Below, in pieces: positions 47,800-60,247 of a stretch of DNA of 64,000 nucleotides; position 1 is the first letter of the stretch; every line of letters begins with the position of its first letter. A program made the translations under genes and the position numbers. Source of the stretch: Icerya purchasi (taxonomy: Eukaryota; Arthropoda; Insecta; Hemiptera; Monophlebidae); contig CM077115.1 in the NCBI GenBank assembly GCA_039619475.1, positions 66,656,864-66,720,863 on the forward strand. Reading direction: 5' to 3'. The notes below the pieces were generated by a model that was not told where the DNA came from, ran no database searches, and was given only the letters and a program-made list of their open reading frames with translations.

Positions 47800-50480
47800 T
47801 CTATAACGACGTGCCCTGCACACATATTTGCAAACTGACATATAATAAAGCGTAAATAAAAAAAAATGATGCCTCTATCAAATTTACTACTAATTTTTAT
47901 ACTGTAGTGTAAATTAGCGTATTGCTTATTTTTTAATAAATCCTAAAAATCACAATGGTGCCTTTTAAAATTGCTCGTTTTATCTGAACCCCTACCAAAA
48001 GCTGTTAATTCGAGAATTTCATTAAAATCGTCAGAGCCGTTTTCAATAAAATCTACGCCCATTAAGTACAATTGGGGTCAGAAATACACGAAGGTTGGTA
48101 AAGTTGTGGTTTGTTGTAAAAATTAATAATCAAATGTTTACAACAATACGAGACGTAAGTATTGTAATGGCCCAGTCTATCAAAAATGGAATAAGAACAG
48201 AAAGAACGGTGGTGGAACGATAAAGTAAATGCACACGATCAAAGGACACTCCGAAGATAGGATGAGAAATGAATGGCACACCACATCGTATTAATGATAT
48301 TTTAACCGTTTGCGAAACTCATTAGTACAATGATTATATTTGCACCTATTATGAGTGTTCGGACACACTGGAAGCTATAAGCCGTAATGATTTATGCAGC
48401 GAAGGAAGCAGGGGGAGCGTTGGTAAGCGTGCGAACCAAAAACGAATATTCATTTCTCACAAGACCGAATTGGCGTCCGATTCGTAGCCGATTAAATTAT
48501 AGTGCCACGGCTAAAGCAGAGGTTTTTTCGTTTGGGTAAACGTTCGGAGCACAGAGAGTAGTGTGCTGGGAACAACGAACATTCCTTCTTCGCCTATCTA
48601 TCAATTATCGACAGAACTGTAGTTGAAAAAGACACTTTTTAGTGAAATATTTTCAGACGCTCGTTTAATAATAATTCCTGTTCGTGTACGTGTGTTGCGG
48701 AAGCCTTGTTACATCGTTAACTCGGATCCGAAAAAAAAAACTATTCTATATGCAGCTAGATGAGACGTTATCGTGTATATAATTCTAACGCTGGACCGAA
48801 AGTCCTGCGAGCGATTTTTAACGCGCGGGGTCGTAGGGGAACTACTGATAATGACCGTAATTCCAGCGGGCATCGCGTATTTCTTGAGCGCACGTCAGCC
48901 TTTTCTTATTATAATGTTCCGCCGAGGAATTTTTTTCCTCAATCGTTACGCATCTATCAGTCGCATATCGACCGACGCGGCAATATTTATTATGTGCGTT
49001 TACCGGGGTCGCTGCTGCAACAAATTTGAATTACGCTCGGACCGGTTTTTTCGGAGTCAGCCATGGGTGGGTGGCTAGCGGGAAACATCGATCCGATTAT
49101 AATAATCGTAATTATCATCGACTTATATATTTGAAAAAGAACGAAAAAAGGTCGCACAATAAAACGGGGGAGATGATACGCGATCGCGCGCGCACGGCTA
49201 CCGCGTGTAACTGCGAAAGAACACACGATGTGTCTCAGGTATAAATTCGAATGATCACAGCGTCTGCGGTCTGTACACGCCGGGGAATAGGTCGGCTGCT
49301 ACCGATGATATTTTCGATGTCGCCCCCCCCCCTCGCGGCGTTCCAGGTCCATCCGACGAAGGGGAAAAAACTATTATTTCGAACGGCGCTCAAGTAGCCG
49401 GAGCTGCTATGTAATTTGAATTCCGGTAGCTCTCGGCGTTCATGATTTCCCGATATCATCGTCGAGGCCGTTTTCCCATCGCGCGCCGGAATAAACGTAA
49501 AAACGCACTTCTGCACCTATATAGGCCCGGGTTCGCGGTGTTAAATATTTATATTGTGCATCCGGATAAAAAAAATCCGATATTCCGCCGTGAACGGACA
49601 CATTCTTCGAATTTAATATTGTTGTTTGCCGCACGTCTCACGGATTTTCGGCACACACACTATACGCTATAATATATTAATGTATTCCACGGTAGCCGGT
49701 GGCTAAACCGAGAAAAAAAACGAACGCCGAGAAAGAAATCTCTGGGTCGCTCTGAGAAACGACCGAAAAAAATCAATATAGAAATAAAGAAATAATAACG
49801 AAAAATCGGTTGAGATTTTGTGTTTCCCTTCAAATGCGGTACCAGGTAGCTGCTTTATGTGTATTCCAGGAGCAGTTCTCTAGACAGATAATAATTTGAC
49901 ACGATCACGTACATCATAAAATAATACCGATAGTTAATATATATATTAATATGTATTTATTATATATGTGTGCCTGTGTGTGTAGCTGAGTGCGTGTGCG
50001 TTTTATAAATAAATTCGACCGACTCTACACGCCTGCGATATAGAGATCATATCGAATAATCGAGAGCGTCCGAAAATAACCGAATTATAAATAAAAAGTG
50101 AAATCCGTTTTTTTCCCCTATTTTTCTGTTGTTTTTTTTTTTTTTTTTTTTTTCGTTCGATTAAAAGAATGACAAGGTCAGTGTTTGATTATTATTATCG
50201 CGGTTATGTGGGTTAATTCGAGCAGGTAGCGAAGATTTCATCCAGTTTAAAACACGTGTTTAAGACGAGCATTTTTACGACACACAAAGTTGTATTGAAA
50301 TATTATAAGAAATCGAAGAAACTGACATTAAAAGTTTTACGAATGTTTATTATTATTGTTAATATATATACTTTTTTATTTGGCTTAGGAAGCCTTAGTA
50401 GTAGAAAAAATTGTTCGCGATATTCACACGTTAATTATACACATCGACATTCGTATCGATACCTTACGAATAAATGAAAT
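47800..50480. other. No gene recognised; CpG-rich at 48550-49700
   Basis: 48550-49700 is the most CpG-rich stretch of the window. It holds overlapping frames on both strands, including 48773-49078 (hydrophobic, 101 codons) and 48760-49029. None matches a family I know, and the overlap argues that most arise by chance from low stop-codon density. A promoter or unmethylated regulatory region of a neighbouring gene is plausible. Poly(C) near 49323. Confidence 0.4.
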
Positions 50481-50499
50481 CGCAAACATTAAACATAAA

Positions 50500-50810
50500 A
50501 AAATTATTCCGTCTTATCCTTGGTTGTTTCTCGAATTTTCTTCTTCGTTGCGGCTTTCAGCTCTGCAATCTGTCGTCTTATTTCCACCGGTCGCTTATAC
50601 TTCTTCCACTTTTTCTTTTCTATCCTTTTGCTTATCATTTCATGCATGATACGCTGATCATTTCTTCCACTTTTTTCTCACCTTTACCGAGACGGATGCT
50701 ATTCCTTATAGCGTGTTGTTCATCATCCCCTCTTTTTCTTCCCTATCCGTTATACAGGCTTTTCTGTCTCGGCTACATATTAGTTCTACGGGTTAATTCG
50801 TCGACGACCC
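50500..50810 (+). mobile_element. Possible LINE-A C-terminal fragment
   Basis: The frame 50474-50914 is pyrimidine-rich like the plus-strand LINE-A copies, with segments (DTLIISSTFFSPLPRRMLFL) that can be laid against the CSSLSEERSALYLL block after a frameshift. The characteristic 3' end is absent. Weak. Confidence 0.25.
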
Positions 50811-51030
50811 CTCCAGAAAAAATGGTTTGGGGGAAAAAGTTAAATGTCGAGCAGTATTTCGAAAAACTTGATCCGGGCGAAACAGTGGATTTTAAACTTC
50901 TGGGTTATCGCTAGATTTCGAGCATTAAAAGTGTTGAAAATCAAAATGTCTTTTTTTTTAGCGTATCAGACGTCGGGACCGTAAAGCAATAATGAGAAAC
51001 GTACGAATGTTTTGGATCCAAGTCGCTCTC

Positions 51031-51165
51031 TCAGGTATATACCTAATCTGAAATTTAATATTGCTTATATTATCAGAGAAATCCGGTAAAGTAAAGGCGC
51101 ATCTCAAGTAGACTGGCTCCAGTATTCTCTTTAGATCCATTAGGTTTTGTATGAACAGCTTAACT
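51031..51165. repeat. Dispersed repeat D, copy 2
   Basis: See 6060-6212; shared ordered blocks include AGGTATATACCTAATCT and AGATCCATTAG. Confidence 0.6.
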
Positions 51166-51627
51166 TCATAATGTCATGGGACTTACTTTACTTTACTCTA
51201 ATCGTCCAAGGGCATACCATTTATTTTTTCTCTTCTAAGCGAAGTAAAAGTTTCAACGTAAGAATTTTTTTCCAGCGTAAAATTGGCGGGAAATTAAGTA
51301 AAACATGTGATGCAAATCAACTAAATCGGAATGTTGGCTTTTTGAAATAATCTCGTTTTCGTCAGTTTTTCCAATCGTTTCAAACCATTAAGGTGTATCT
51401 GATGTAGAATATGTTTCCAGGTTGTCAAATAATTGAATTTTTGATCGAGCATATGCCACTTCCAAAAAACTTTTTATAGCGGTTTAAAATCAACATTTCT
51501 ATTATTCTGAAAAATCAATATATTATATTGAGTTAAAATACGTGTAATAGCGCAGTCATCGCTTTTTCTTCTTATATGACAAAAATCTTTAATACACAGT
51601 TGATGAAACATTTCGCTAGTATCGGGG

Positions 51628-51720
51628 TCGGTTAGACATAGTGGTGTTTCGTTCGTGTACAACCGATTCGAATCCCGCTGCCACACGTTGTAACTTCTAA
51701 AAAAAAAAAGAAAAAAAAAT
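51628..51720 (+). repeat. tRNA-derived SINE-like unit
   Basis: TAGACATAGTGG (51633-51644) resembles the pol III box A. GATTCGAATCC (51665-51675) is a near-perfect box B (GGTTCGANTCC), at normal tRNA spacing. It is followed by CGCTGCCAC and, 20 bp on, an A-rich tail (51698-51719). A cloverleaf is not intact, so a tRNA-derived retroposon or pseudogene is more likely than a functional tRNA. Confidence 0.5.
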
Positions 51721-51739
51721 TACCTGACGCGCCTAAAAT

Positions 51740-52780
51740 AAATAATCAAACAAATAAATAAATAAACAAATAATAAATAAAAATTAAAAAAAAAAAAAAT
51801 CGCACCTTTATAAACGAAGCAGCACATATGTTAATAAGAAAATACAATTAGCCGATGATGCGGATAAAAGCTTGTACATGCATAATTGTGTTTTATCCGA
51901 TACAAAATTACTGCTTTTTTTTTTTGTTCAATTTCCTCTCTCGGTGCACAGTGTAATGAGAGTTAACCGTCTTTGAATTTTTTCAGATTATCGTGGCCAA
52001 TTATATGAAACGATTTAATCGTGCCTCTGCCGTATATTTAAAACGTTTCTTTTTTTTAAATTTGTCGGTATGATTTCGAAAATTGTTCGTAATAACAACG
52101 TACGTCCCGCGTAACGCAATTGTACTAAAATATAAATCGCGTGCGTAACGAAATTTTGATATCAAATCAAATCATTTATTACCCTATTGACACATTGACA
52201 TAAAATCCACAAATGCGCTTCTTAACGCAAATAGTGAAACCGAAATAAAAGAAAACGCAAAAATGGAAAAAATAAATAAATAAATAAATAAATAAAAAAT
52301 TCTGCGGTAACACAATCAAAGGAGATCAAATAATTAACAAAACAACAAAAGTAATAATGAGTTAAATATATATGAAACAAAATAAGGTTAAATAAGATAA
52401 ATCAAAAAAAAAAAAAAATACTGCGTGAACGTATAAAAAAACAGACTGAAAAACAAAATCGATAACACTTCCAGAAAAATAATTAAAATAACTAAAACAG
52501 TCGCTTTTGGCGTAAAACTAAAAAACAGATAAATAGGAATACAATAATATTATAATTTACAACAGTAATTTACATGTACCAACCTAATAGGTTTTCTTCT
52601 CCTTTTCGTTTTTCTGTCTTTTCTTATGCCGAAAGATCAATTTACTATTCCTTCCTTTCAAATAACCCGTGCTTACAATTTCTATATATCTGTGCTTGTA
52701 CCCTTTTTTTCTTTTTCTTTTTGGCTTGGTTTTTTCTTTTAACCTTTTAGCCAGTTTATATGTTAAACGTGTCGTCATAT
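51740..52780. other. A-rich spacer with possible retroelement 3' end at 52160
   Basis: ATCAAATCAAATCATTTATT at 52162 resembles the reverse complement of an (ATTTG)n LINE tail (compare 12549). (AAAT)n runs occur near 51750 and 52270. The lysine-rich minus frame 52584-52778 is unrecognised. Confidence 0.4.
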
Positions 52781-52789
52781 AGTATTCAA

Positions 52790-53963
52790 ATTTTAAAGTT
52801 CAATATTACATTTCTTAGGGAGTATTGATAAAGTTGTTTACATGCTTAATGGATTTGTAAGAATGGATGCTGTATTTATCGATAGCGTGGCATATTCCTG
52901 AGTTAATTTATTTATGAGTTCTTCTCGTTGTTTTTGGAATCGAGTGCAATAGGAGATGATTAATATTTTCCTCATAGTCTTTATTACAGTATTGGCATTT
53001 ATCCGATAATTCGATGATGTTCAGTTTCTTCAATCGGTCTGCTTTTTATGTCCTGTTCTAAGCCGTATGATTTGCTTTATGTAGTTGCTAGGTAGGTTCT
53101 CCTTGACTTGAAGGTACCACCATGGGGGTTCTTGATACTTTTTGTATATTGAAATAATACTTCCCGCAGTTTATTCTGTTTAAAATTAATTTTTTGTTTA
53201 TTTGTTGATATATTTTTAACGGTATGTACGTAATCTGTCCAATGGTATTTGATTTGTTCACATTTCCGGTGACTTTTCTTGTTAGTGTATCAACGAATTC
53301 ATTTCCCTTTACACCACTATGCCTTAGTGTCCATTTGAGTACTACCTGATTATTGTGATTTACTTTTTCAAATTCGATTTTCTTTTTATCTTCCGTACAA
53401 TATTATTGTCGGTTCTGTCATTTGTTATGTTATGTAATGCGCTCAGTGAGTAGTCGGTTAATATCAGAAAATTATGATTTCTATTTTTAGTGTTTACGAA
53501 TTTGTCGATTGCTATAATAATTTTGTCGTACATAATGACACACCGGAATTCGGAACGTTCGATATTTATTTGAAGTTTTATTATGCAATATTGTACAGGA
53601 GCAGATTCTTTTTTTTATATTTAATGATCCATCACAGGTTAGACATCTGTTCATAATGACGATATTTCTTTTCCACCATGTCCTGTAATATCTTTTCATT
53701 ATATTCCTGGTAAACCTTTTCAAATTCATTTGTGATATTTCCTAGCATACTGAAATAGTCTATGTCCTTGTACTTTGATTTAGATTTTTCAAATGGTTCG
53801 ATATCTCTTAGACGCTGCCTATTAGCGACTAAAGCAGGTATACACTTTTATTAGTCCAGTAATTATTATTATTATTAATGAGTCCGGTTAGTGTTAATAA
53901 CCTGTTGTTATGACATGTATTTGATTTGGTTTTTAACATGTATTTATCTACTATGTATATTGT

Positions 53964-53998
<35 letters not shown>

Positions 53999-54440
53999 GC
54001 CTGGCGGCTAAGTAGCTTACCATTTGGGTTGTGTTCTTAAATCGCTTGTAATCTCCCCGGTCTCATAATGTAACACCTGAATAGGGGTTGTTTTAAAGGC
54101 ACACCTGTTATTTAATGCTTTATTTTGTATTACTTGTATGTAATTTTTTCGATTTTTGCCGGCGGTGATTATTGTTATTGCCGCGTAATCTATATACTAA
54201 TGACCTATATATCATTGTATCGGTCTTTGAATGGCAGCCCCATTTGACTCCATTCAATACCCGCAATATATTAAGTCCATTTTCACATTTTGTTTGTATG
54301 TTCTTTATTTCAGTGGTCCAAGTAGACCGACTATTCACGCCTAAATATTTACTTTCATTGCTGAACTTAATGCTGTTTCCTGATAGTTTTATCTGTACCT
54401 TAACACACACTAGTTTTACAAAGATATATTATTATATTAC
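52790..54440 (-). mobile_element. Decayed I-group LINE (RT thumb, RNase H, zinc knuckle)
   Basis: The minus frame 54120-54410 gives IKFSNESKYLGVNSRSTWTT then KCENGLNILRVLNGVKWG, the RT thumb (yLGv..d..l.W..hi…). At about 53275-53345 LKWTLRHSGVKGNEFVDTLT is the C-terminal RNase H block with H, GNE and final D. At about 53040-53110 PWWYLQVKENL is followed by IIRLRTGHKKQTD, and at about 52960-53010 CQYCNKDYEENINHLLLH is the C-x2-C-x8-H-x4 knuckle. The order is correct for an I-group ORF2, with frameshifts and stops. A small poly(A)-tailed element is inserted at 53968-54028. Confidence 0.85.
53968..54028 (-). mobile_element. 61-bp poly(A)-tailed retroinsertion with TSD
   Basis: TTGTGTTC at 53960-53967 is repeated at 54029-54036 (10 bp if the next TT is counted). 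The insert is 28 T residues followed by ATGGCCTGGCGGCTAAGTAG and CTTACCATTTGGG. On minus this reads GGTAAGCTACTTAGCCGCC then A(28), resembling the LINE-A 3' end (GGTAAAxGTCCTTGGTTGACC). The pure A tail suggests a recent event. Confidence 0.8.
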
Positions 54441-54506
54441 TTATTACTAATTTGCTTGCTCGCGGTCACCCCAGATGTAACAACCTACGTATAGTAATAT
54501 TCTTTC

Positions 54507-54632
54507 CTAACGATTTCCCGGTGCGGGGTCCGCTTGATGGCACTTTCTTCTCCATTTTCTATGGTCTTCAGCGTCCTCTATCCCAACACCGACTTCCATC
54601 ATGTCATTGTTGATGGAGTCTATCCACCACTT
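54507..54632 (-). mobile_element. RTE-like LINE, ORF C-terminus
   Basis: An uninterrupted stretch of about 41 codons on minus reads KWWIDSINNDMMEVGVGIED then AEDHRKWRRKCHQADPAPGN and a stop at 54507-54509. The pattern W.D.i..D….gv…dAed…W.…..adPa matches the extreme C-terminus of RTE-like non-LTR retrotransposons. It is truncated just upstream of residue 1 shown here. Clade from memory of the pattern. Confidence 0.6.
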
Positions 54633-54668
54633 ATAGTAATAATAGTAATAATCAAATCAAATCTTTAA

Positions 54669-54670
<2 letters not shown>

Positions 54671-54716
<46 letters not shown>
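54671..54716. repeat. (TTA)n microsatellite
   Basis: A TTA run preceded by CAAATCAAATC, possibly the tail of a minus-strand LINE. Confidence 0.95.
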
Positions 54717-54717
<1 letters not shown>

Positions 54718-54719
54718 TG

Positions 54720-55450
54720 ATCTCCATTTATTTATGTAATTATTTTCTTTATTTTAACATGTATTGCAAAGGATTTCGATTTTGTTTTTGTTATACATAT
54801 TTCTTATATTTATATTCTTTTGTCCCTAAAGCTTCAGCGAAATATCTATATGTTATGATTGCATTTTTAAGAGTTGTAATTATTTAGCTTATTTTACATA
54901 TATTATAGTACATATCGATCTGGTTGTTATACAAATTTTCCCAAGCTTATATCTGTTTCAGCACTAAGTGTTTCGGCGAAATTTCTACACATTGCGGTGT
55001 ATTACATTTGTAGATAGTATTTTTATAGTGTACTATAATTTTATTTTTTATTTTATTTTCCTTTAATTTACTTGTGTAATTATTTTGCTTTATTTTGTGT
55101 ACATTGTAACGGATTTTAATTTTGTTTTTGATAAACAAATTTTCTTATGTTCATTTATACCTGTTATTTTTAGTAATTTGTTTATAGTATCCACTGTTAG
55201 CGCCACACGGCCCATTTGTGGATTTACAGCAATAATAATAATAATCAATTAATTGAATTGAATTGAATTACACAATGGTAAGGCTACGATATGCAATGCT
55301 TCGCAAGGTGCAGCCAAAAATATGTAATAATAATAATAATAGTAATAATGATAAAAAATTTTTTTTTATTATAACAATACCAATTAATAATATAATAGTA
55401 TTATTTATTATAAATTTAAGGAGTGCCCTAATAATATATATTGAATAATA

Positions 55451-55458
<8 letters not shown>
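54720..55458. other. No gene seen
   Basis: AT-rich. Two related segments are visible (54755-54850 and 55080-55140 share TTTATTTTRTGTACATTGYAA/GGATTTYRATTTTG-type text), suggesting an old duplication. Confidence 0.45.
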
Positions 55459-55494
<36 letters not shown>

Positions 55495-55495
55495 T
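55459..55495. repeat. (TAA)n microsatellite
   Basis: A TAA run, directly visible. Confidence 0.95.
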
Positions 55496-55499
55496 TCTC

Positions 55500-58400
55500 C
55501 GGAATTTTAAATGATATTTTCATTAACGGTGTAAATAGGAATAATAAGAAAGATAATAATGAGAAAGAACATGAATGAGGCGATGCGCGCGAATAGATGA
55601 AAGAGACCGGTATAATGGAAATATTTGTTTAGTGTAAAAACGGCTTCATTATTACGGAGAATACGGAAATAATGAGGGTTTAATTGTTCGTCGGCGAAAG
55701 TGTCCATGCCTGGGGAGTTGCATGTTGCCTGTCGGGAGTAAATCTCGAGTACTATCGAGTTCGAATGATATTGTCTTTCGCCTCCGAGGAATACCGCGCT
55801 ACAGAAAGAGAGCCCGGTCTGTTTACAGCAGCGTCGGCAACGATTTTTATACATCTCGCCGGGGTAGTTGCCTAATTGGTCTTGTTAATTTTTTATCAAC
55901 ACGCGTGTGTTCTTTGCTCGAGCGTGGTCATCGTTAACTCCCCCCCCCTCCAGTAACGGCAATAACCCTTAAGCTTTATATATCCGCGATCGACCTGAGT
56001 AATAAGGAATTTTCACGAATACGATAAATATGGCTAGACAGCGCATAAATGTATCATTTTAAAGATCAATAATATTAATATATAAATATTTAGTTTCGAA
56101 ATTATTTTCCCTAGTAGGCCGAGGCGAAAAATAAAATAGGTATAAAAACAAGTTTTTTACTCTACTCGACATGATGGGGAACGTAGATTTTTTTTTGTGG
56201 ATTTCGCGGTATGCACGTCAGGAAGCACGTCACCCGATGTATATTGTACATTTCTTTTATCCTACATTTTACCGCTATGCAACACTGCGTTGATATATTT
56301 AATAGGCGGTACAGATCAGCTTTAAAATCCAGTGTCATCGGGCAACTCTATATATGCGCTGTTACGCTGATGCACCAACTCGAAAACGAGCCCGCAGGTT
56401 AGGTAGTTTTTGACTTGATATTCCGTTGCTGCATAATATGCCGAAAAGTTCATTTGCGCGCGGGGTTAATGTTCATAGTGAACGAGTCGCAAAAATACAG
56501 AGAAAAAAACCCTCTAGAGATTCATGCTGAAGCGGAGAAAGGAGTTTAGATAAAATTCAAAAAACACGGAGAACATGCTTTAGCCGTTTGCTGTCTGTTA
56601 ATATCTATGATACTTTTAATTGTTTCTGTACGATATGTTAAAATTGAAGATGCGATAATGAACGTCTTGAATTCGAAAGAAAATAATAATGTTAACGATT
56701 TTTTATTTTAAACCGTTTTTTAATCTTATGTCGCGTGATCCTTAGAAGTAATGGAACTGATATTGGGTTTTAACTGAAGTAATTTAGGGGAATTTTTAGA
56801 ATCAATTTTGTCGATGCGACGAGCGAAGATCAAATCGATAATAAATACTTTTGTATTCATTTTCAGTTGTGTAATCCAAAGGGTTCTTTTCCACAAAACC
56901 GAAATAATCGCCGATTTTCCGGTTTCTTGAGATCGACGTTGATGATATCTCCCGGTATAGAAGTGCAGATATTGTGCCGTATTCTCTTACTTCTTGATTA
57001 ACACTTTCTGCTACGACTTTGGGTGTGTATATGGCAATAAATTTAACTCGAAGAATCTTCAATATCGTCAATCGAAGTGCCTAGCGAAAAATGTAAACAG
57101 TCACAAATCGTTGACCGTTTATAGTGCTTTCGATGGTTCAAATATTATCTCGCGCTTTCCTCACTGACCGCATCAATTCTATCAATAGGCAACGATTGTT
57201 TGTCAAATCTCATCGGAATATGATGCGGGGTTAAAAATAACGCGCAGTTTTCTTATGTGTAGGGCTAAATTTAACTAGTAGTAATATCGGCAACGTTTAA
57301 TGCGTTTTTATGGCGACTGCTTACAGTGTTGGTATAATAATAATGATGCCTCTTAATTATCGAAAATGTTGCTATTACAATATATATCGAAATAATAGAG
57401 AATATTCGTGTTCGTAGAAATATCTACGGATGTAGAAAAATTACTTCCCCAGCGATGGTAGGTTGAGAAAGCATGAATCACGATGAAATTAGTTAAATAA
57501 ATCGAGCTTGAAACATATATCATGATTATTTCAGCTAATATTTTTGGACACGATTTTTTTTTTTCTTTTTCTTAATGTTTCGATTCGACCGTTACGAAGA
57601 AATATCCTGTACTTTTCAATGCAGCGGGATTCGCTAATAAGACACCGCGAGTTTAGCTAAAAAATCGGTTATGCTAAAGAAGGGATTGGCACTTGTTGGT
57701 CGGTGGAAGTTTCTGATTACATTAAAAGAAATAGATAAAAGAGAAAACGTGAATGCTGCACACCGCGGAATCGAAACGAACGTAATAAAGCAATAGAAAA
57801 ATGTATGTTATGTCGTAAGGCTGCGAATTAAGAATTAAAATAATCGCCGTGATTAAATAATGCATGTTTTATGACGCGTATGTGCGTCGGGAAATTTTCA
57901 AGAATTCCATGTCGTCCTCGGTCTCTGAAATCGTCGGATGCCACCCCGACAGTACAGATAAAGTATTTTTCTTTTTAAAAGGGGAATTACCGGGTGTTCT
58001 CCTAATTAAAACCTTTTCATTAATGAACGTCTAACGGTAGAAACAGAAAATAACCCCCCCCCCCCTCCTCCTCTCCAGCAGGTAGTACACATTAAAAATA
58101 CGTTGGCCCCGTAACGTAAAGCGTGCGTTCGCTTTCGTGCCACGAAATTCCTGAAAAAAAATCTTGCGCAGCCGTTTAAACTTTTACTTCCTCATTTAAT
58201 TGCAGCCTGTTGCAGTTCGTTTGGAAACGGGTGTACTTTTAAGAGATACTTTCGCGTCTGCTTGTAGACTGCAATTAATCGATGACGGCAGTACTTGCGT
58301 GCCTAGCGATGTGCGCACGGCTAAATGGTTAAGCATTATTTCAGCGATGTACATGTACACGGCGCGGCCGACACACTCATCGCCATGTTACAATGTTGGG

Positions 58401-60240
58401 CTCTTGCAAGCGTGACCGCGTTATACTTCAGCGGCATACACTTCACCGAGTAGAGAGTATTGGGTGCCTTTTTTTCGATTCTTCAAAATTTGTACGTTGT
58501 GCCGGAGCCCCGGTACGCGGATAAAAAATAATTTAATTATAGAGCAGGGCGCTGAAAAATACCGCTAAAAAGCGAACGATAATTAAGTCGCCCCGGTCGA
58601 CGATGGTGCATCGACGCATTGGTCGCGTGCTGTTTCATAAAAAGTCTCTCGTTCGTCCGAAACGCAGACACTCGTTAGGCACTCTCGAAAAATTACTTTC
58701 GCGTCCGCTTGATCGTTTAAACGGTCCAATTATTGCCGCATCTAACTTACTCCACAGATCGACCACGAACTCGGCTATTGTTTTATTCCGAGTAACGCAC
58801 GCACGCCTATCTATCGTGTGCACACGGACGATTTTTCACATACGCCGAACTGTGTTTAATTCATCGGTCATTTCGGTGCAATTATAATTCCGCATTTCAC
58901 ACGTATTTATACATGTATCCTAGTTTTATATCTCACTACACTTCAATGAATGAACTGATATTGTTTTGTATTACGTGCCATGGTTTGAAATATGTACTAT
59001 TTACTTGGGCTTATCCTTTATTAACATTAATCTAGCGTAATATAGTTCCTTTTTCGATATTTTCAAAAGACACCTTAATTGTGCGACTCGCTAGCAATCT
59101 ACAAAGGTTACATTAAATCGGTTTTGTATTATTATACGATAGTAATCGCGTGCCATTCTTATGAAAATTTTATATCGATCACATGTTACGTTTTTAAGGT
59201 TACGTGTTTTGTTTTTCTCTGTTTTTCTCTGTTTTTTTTTTTTTCTATTTCAACGCCGGCATAACTTTCGATTATTTAAAACGATTTCGATGATTCCTTA
59301 TCCATTCAAAAGTGCACCCCGATCATGGGTGACGGTACGATATAAGCGCACCGTTAAGTACCCCTCTGTGATAAGAATAAATGTTCAAAATCTCTTCGAA
59401 GATATTTTTGGTAATAGAACAAACGCCAGTGACGCTCGAAATATTATCATCAGTTTTTTTATTCGGAAGGCGAAAGTCAAAAAAAAAAAACTAATTTGTA
59501 ATAAAACAAAAAGTTAAAATATCACCACTCTTCATTGCCGATAATATAGATTCAAATAAGTAAAATTGAAACCGCCCCACAGCTCCATCTACGAAACTTA
59601 TTTAATAAATTCATTTAATTAACTCATTTCATTAACTCATTTAACAAACTCATTTACATTTTTAATCGAACCTACTCCAACGGTGGCCCCTTCGCGCAAA
59701 ATGTCGGGACGCTCAAAATATTTTTTTTTTTTTTATTTTATTTATTTTTTCAGCGCATCAATCGGCATATTACGGGAGCCGTTCATGTTCTATTTCGCTG
59801 TACGGCAAAAACACCAAGGAGCGGTTAAATACGTTCGAACGAGGTGCGCTTTGTCCACTTTTTTTTTACTTTGCAATGTCTTCTGCGACGTTAGTTTTCT
59901 TCCTTAATAATAGCGATCCGGATTGATTACGGTTATTCGATATTTTTGCTCCGTAATTGTGTATCGAAATTTAAAAAAATGTGTCTCCGAAAAATTCCAC
60001 GACTCCGGCGGTGAAATATGTGTTACCAGCTTCATTTTTAGGAAGCCGCCCTAATGTCTTCTCGCCAGGACTCCCCGCGGAGATTAAAAAAAAAAATCGT
60101 CGAAGGTTTCCCCGTAATTTTCCGAAAAGTATTTGAAATGCACCAACATGTACTAAGTAATTATCGGCGGACCCTAAATATTTTATAATAATTTAATTTC
60201 TTTGTCGCTTTCACCGAAAAATATAAAATAAAACGTCCAT
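55500..60240. other. No gene recognised; mixed composition
   Basis: 55500-56560, 57850-58900 and 59900-60150 are richer in CpG than average. Frames at 55507-55854 (minus), 56802-57071 (minus), 58200-58415 and 58603-58887 have no domain I recognise. 59200-59345 contains CATAACTTTCG…GATTATTTAAAA…CGATTTCGATGATTCC, resembling the family P tail. Poly(C) runs near 55938 and 58053. Confidence 0.4.
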
Positions 60241-60247
60241 TTCCGAA

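Noticed and set aside
47211..48062. Direct repeats that might be LTRs
   Set aside because: Only a core of about 25 bp is similar, there is no TG…CA end structure, no primer-binding site and no gag/pol between them.
55507..55854. 115-codon minus-strand frame with a hydrophobic C-terminus
   Set aside because: No recognisable domain or splice context, and overlapping open frames on the plus strand. Kept only as part of the unassigned interval.
56802..57071. 89-codon minus-strand frame with mixed composition
   Set aside because: Looks more protein-like than most, but no motif, start context or splice sites support it.
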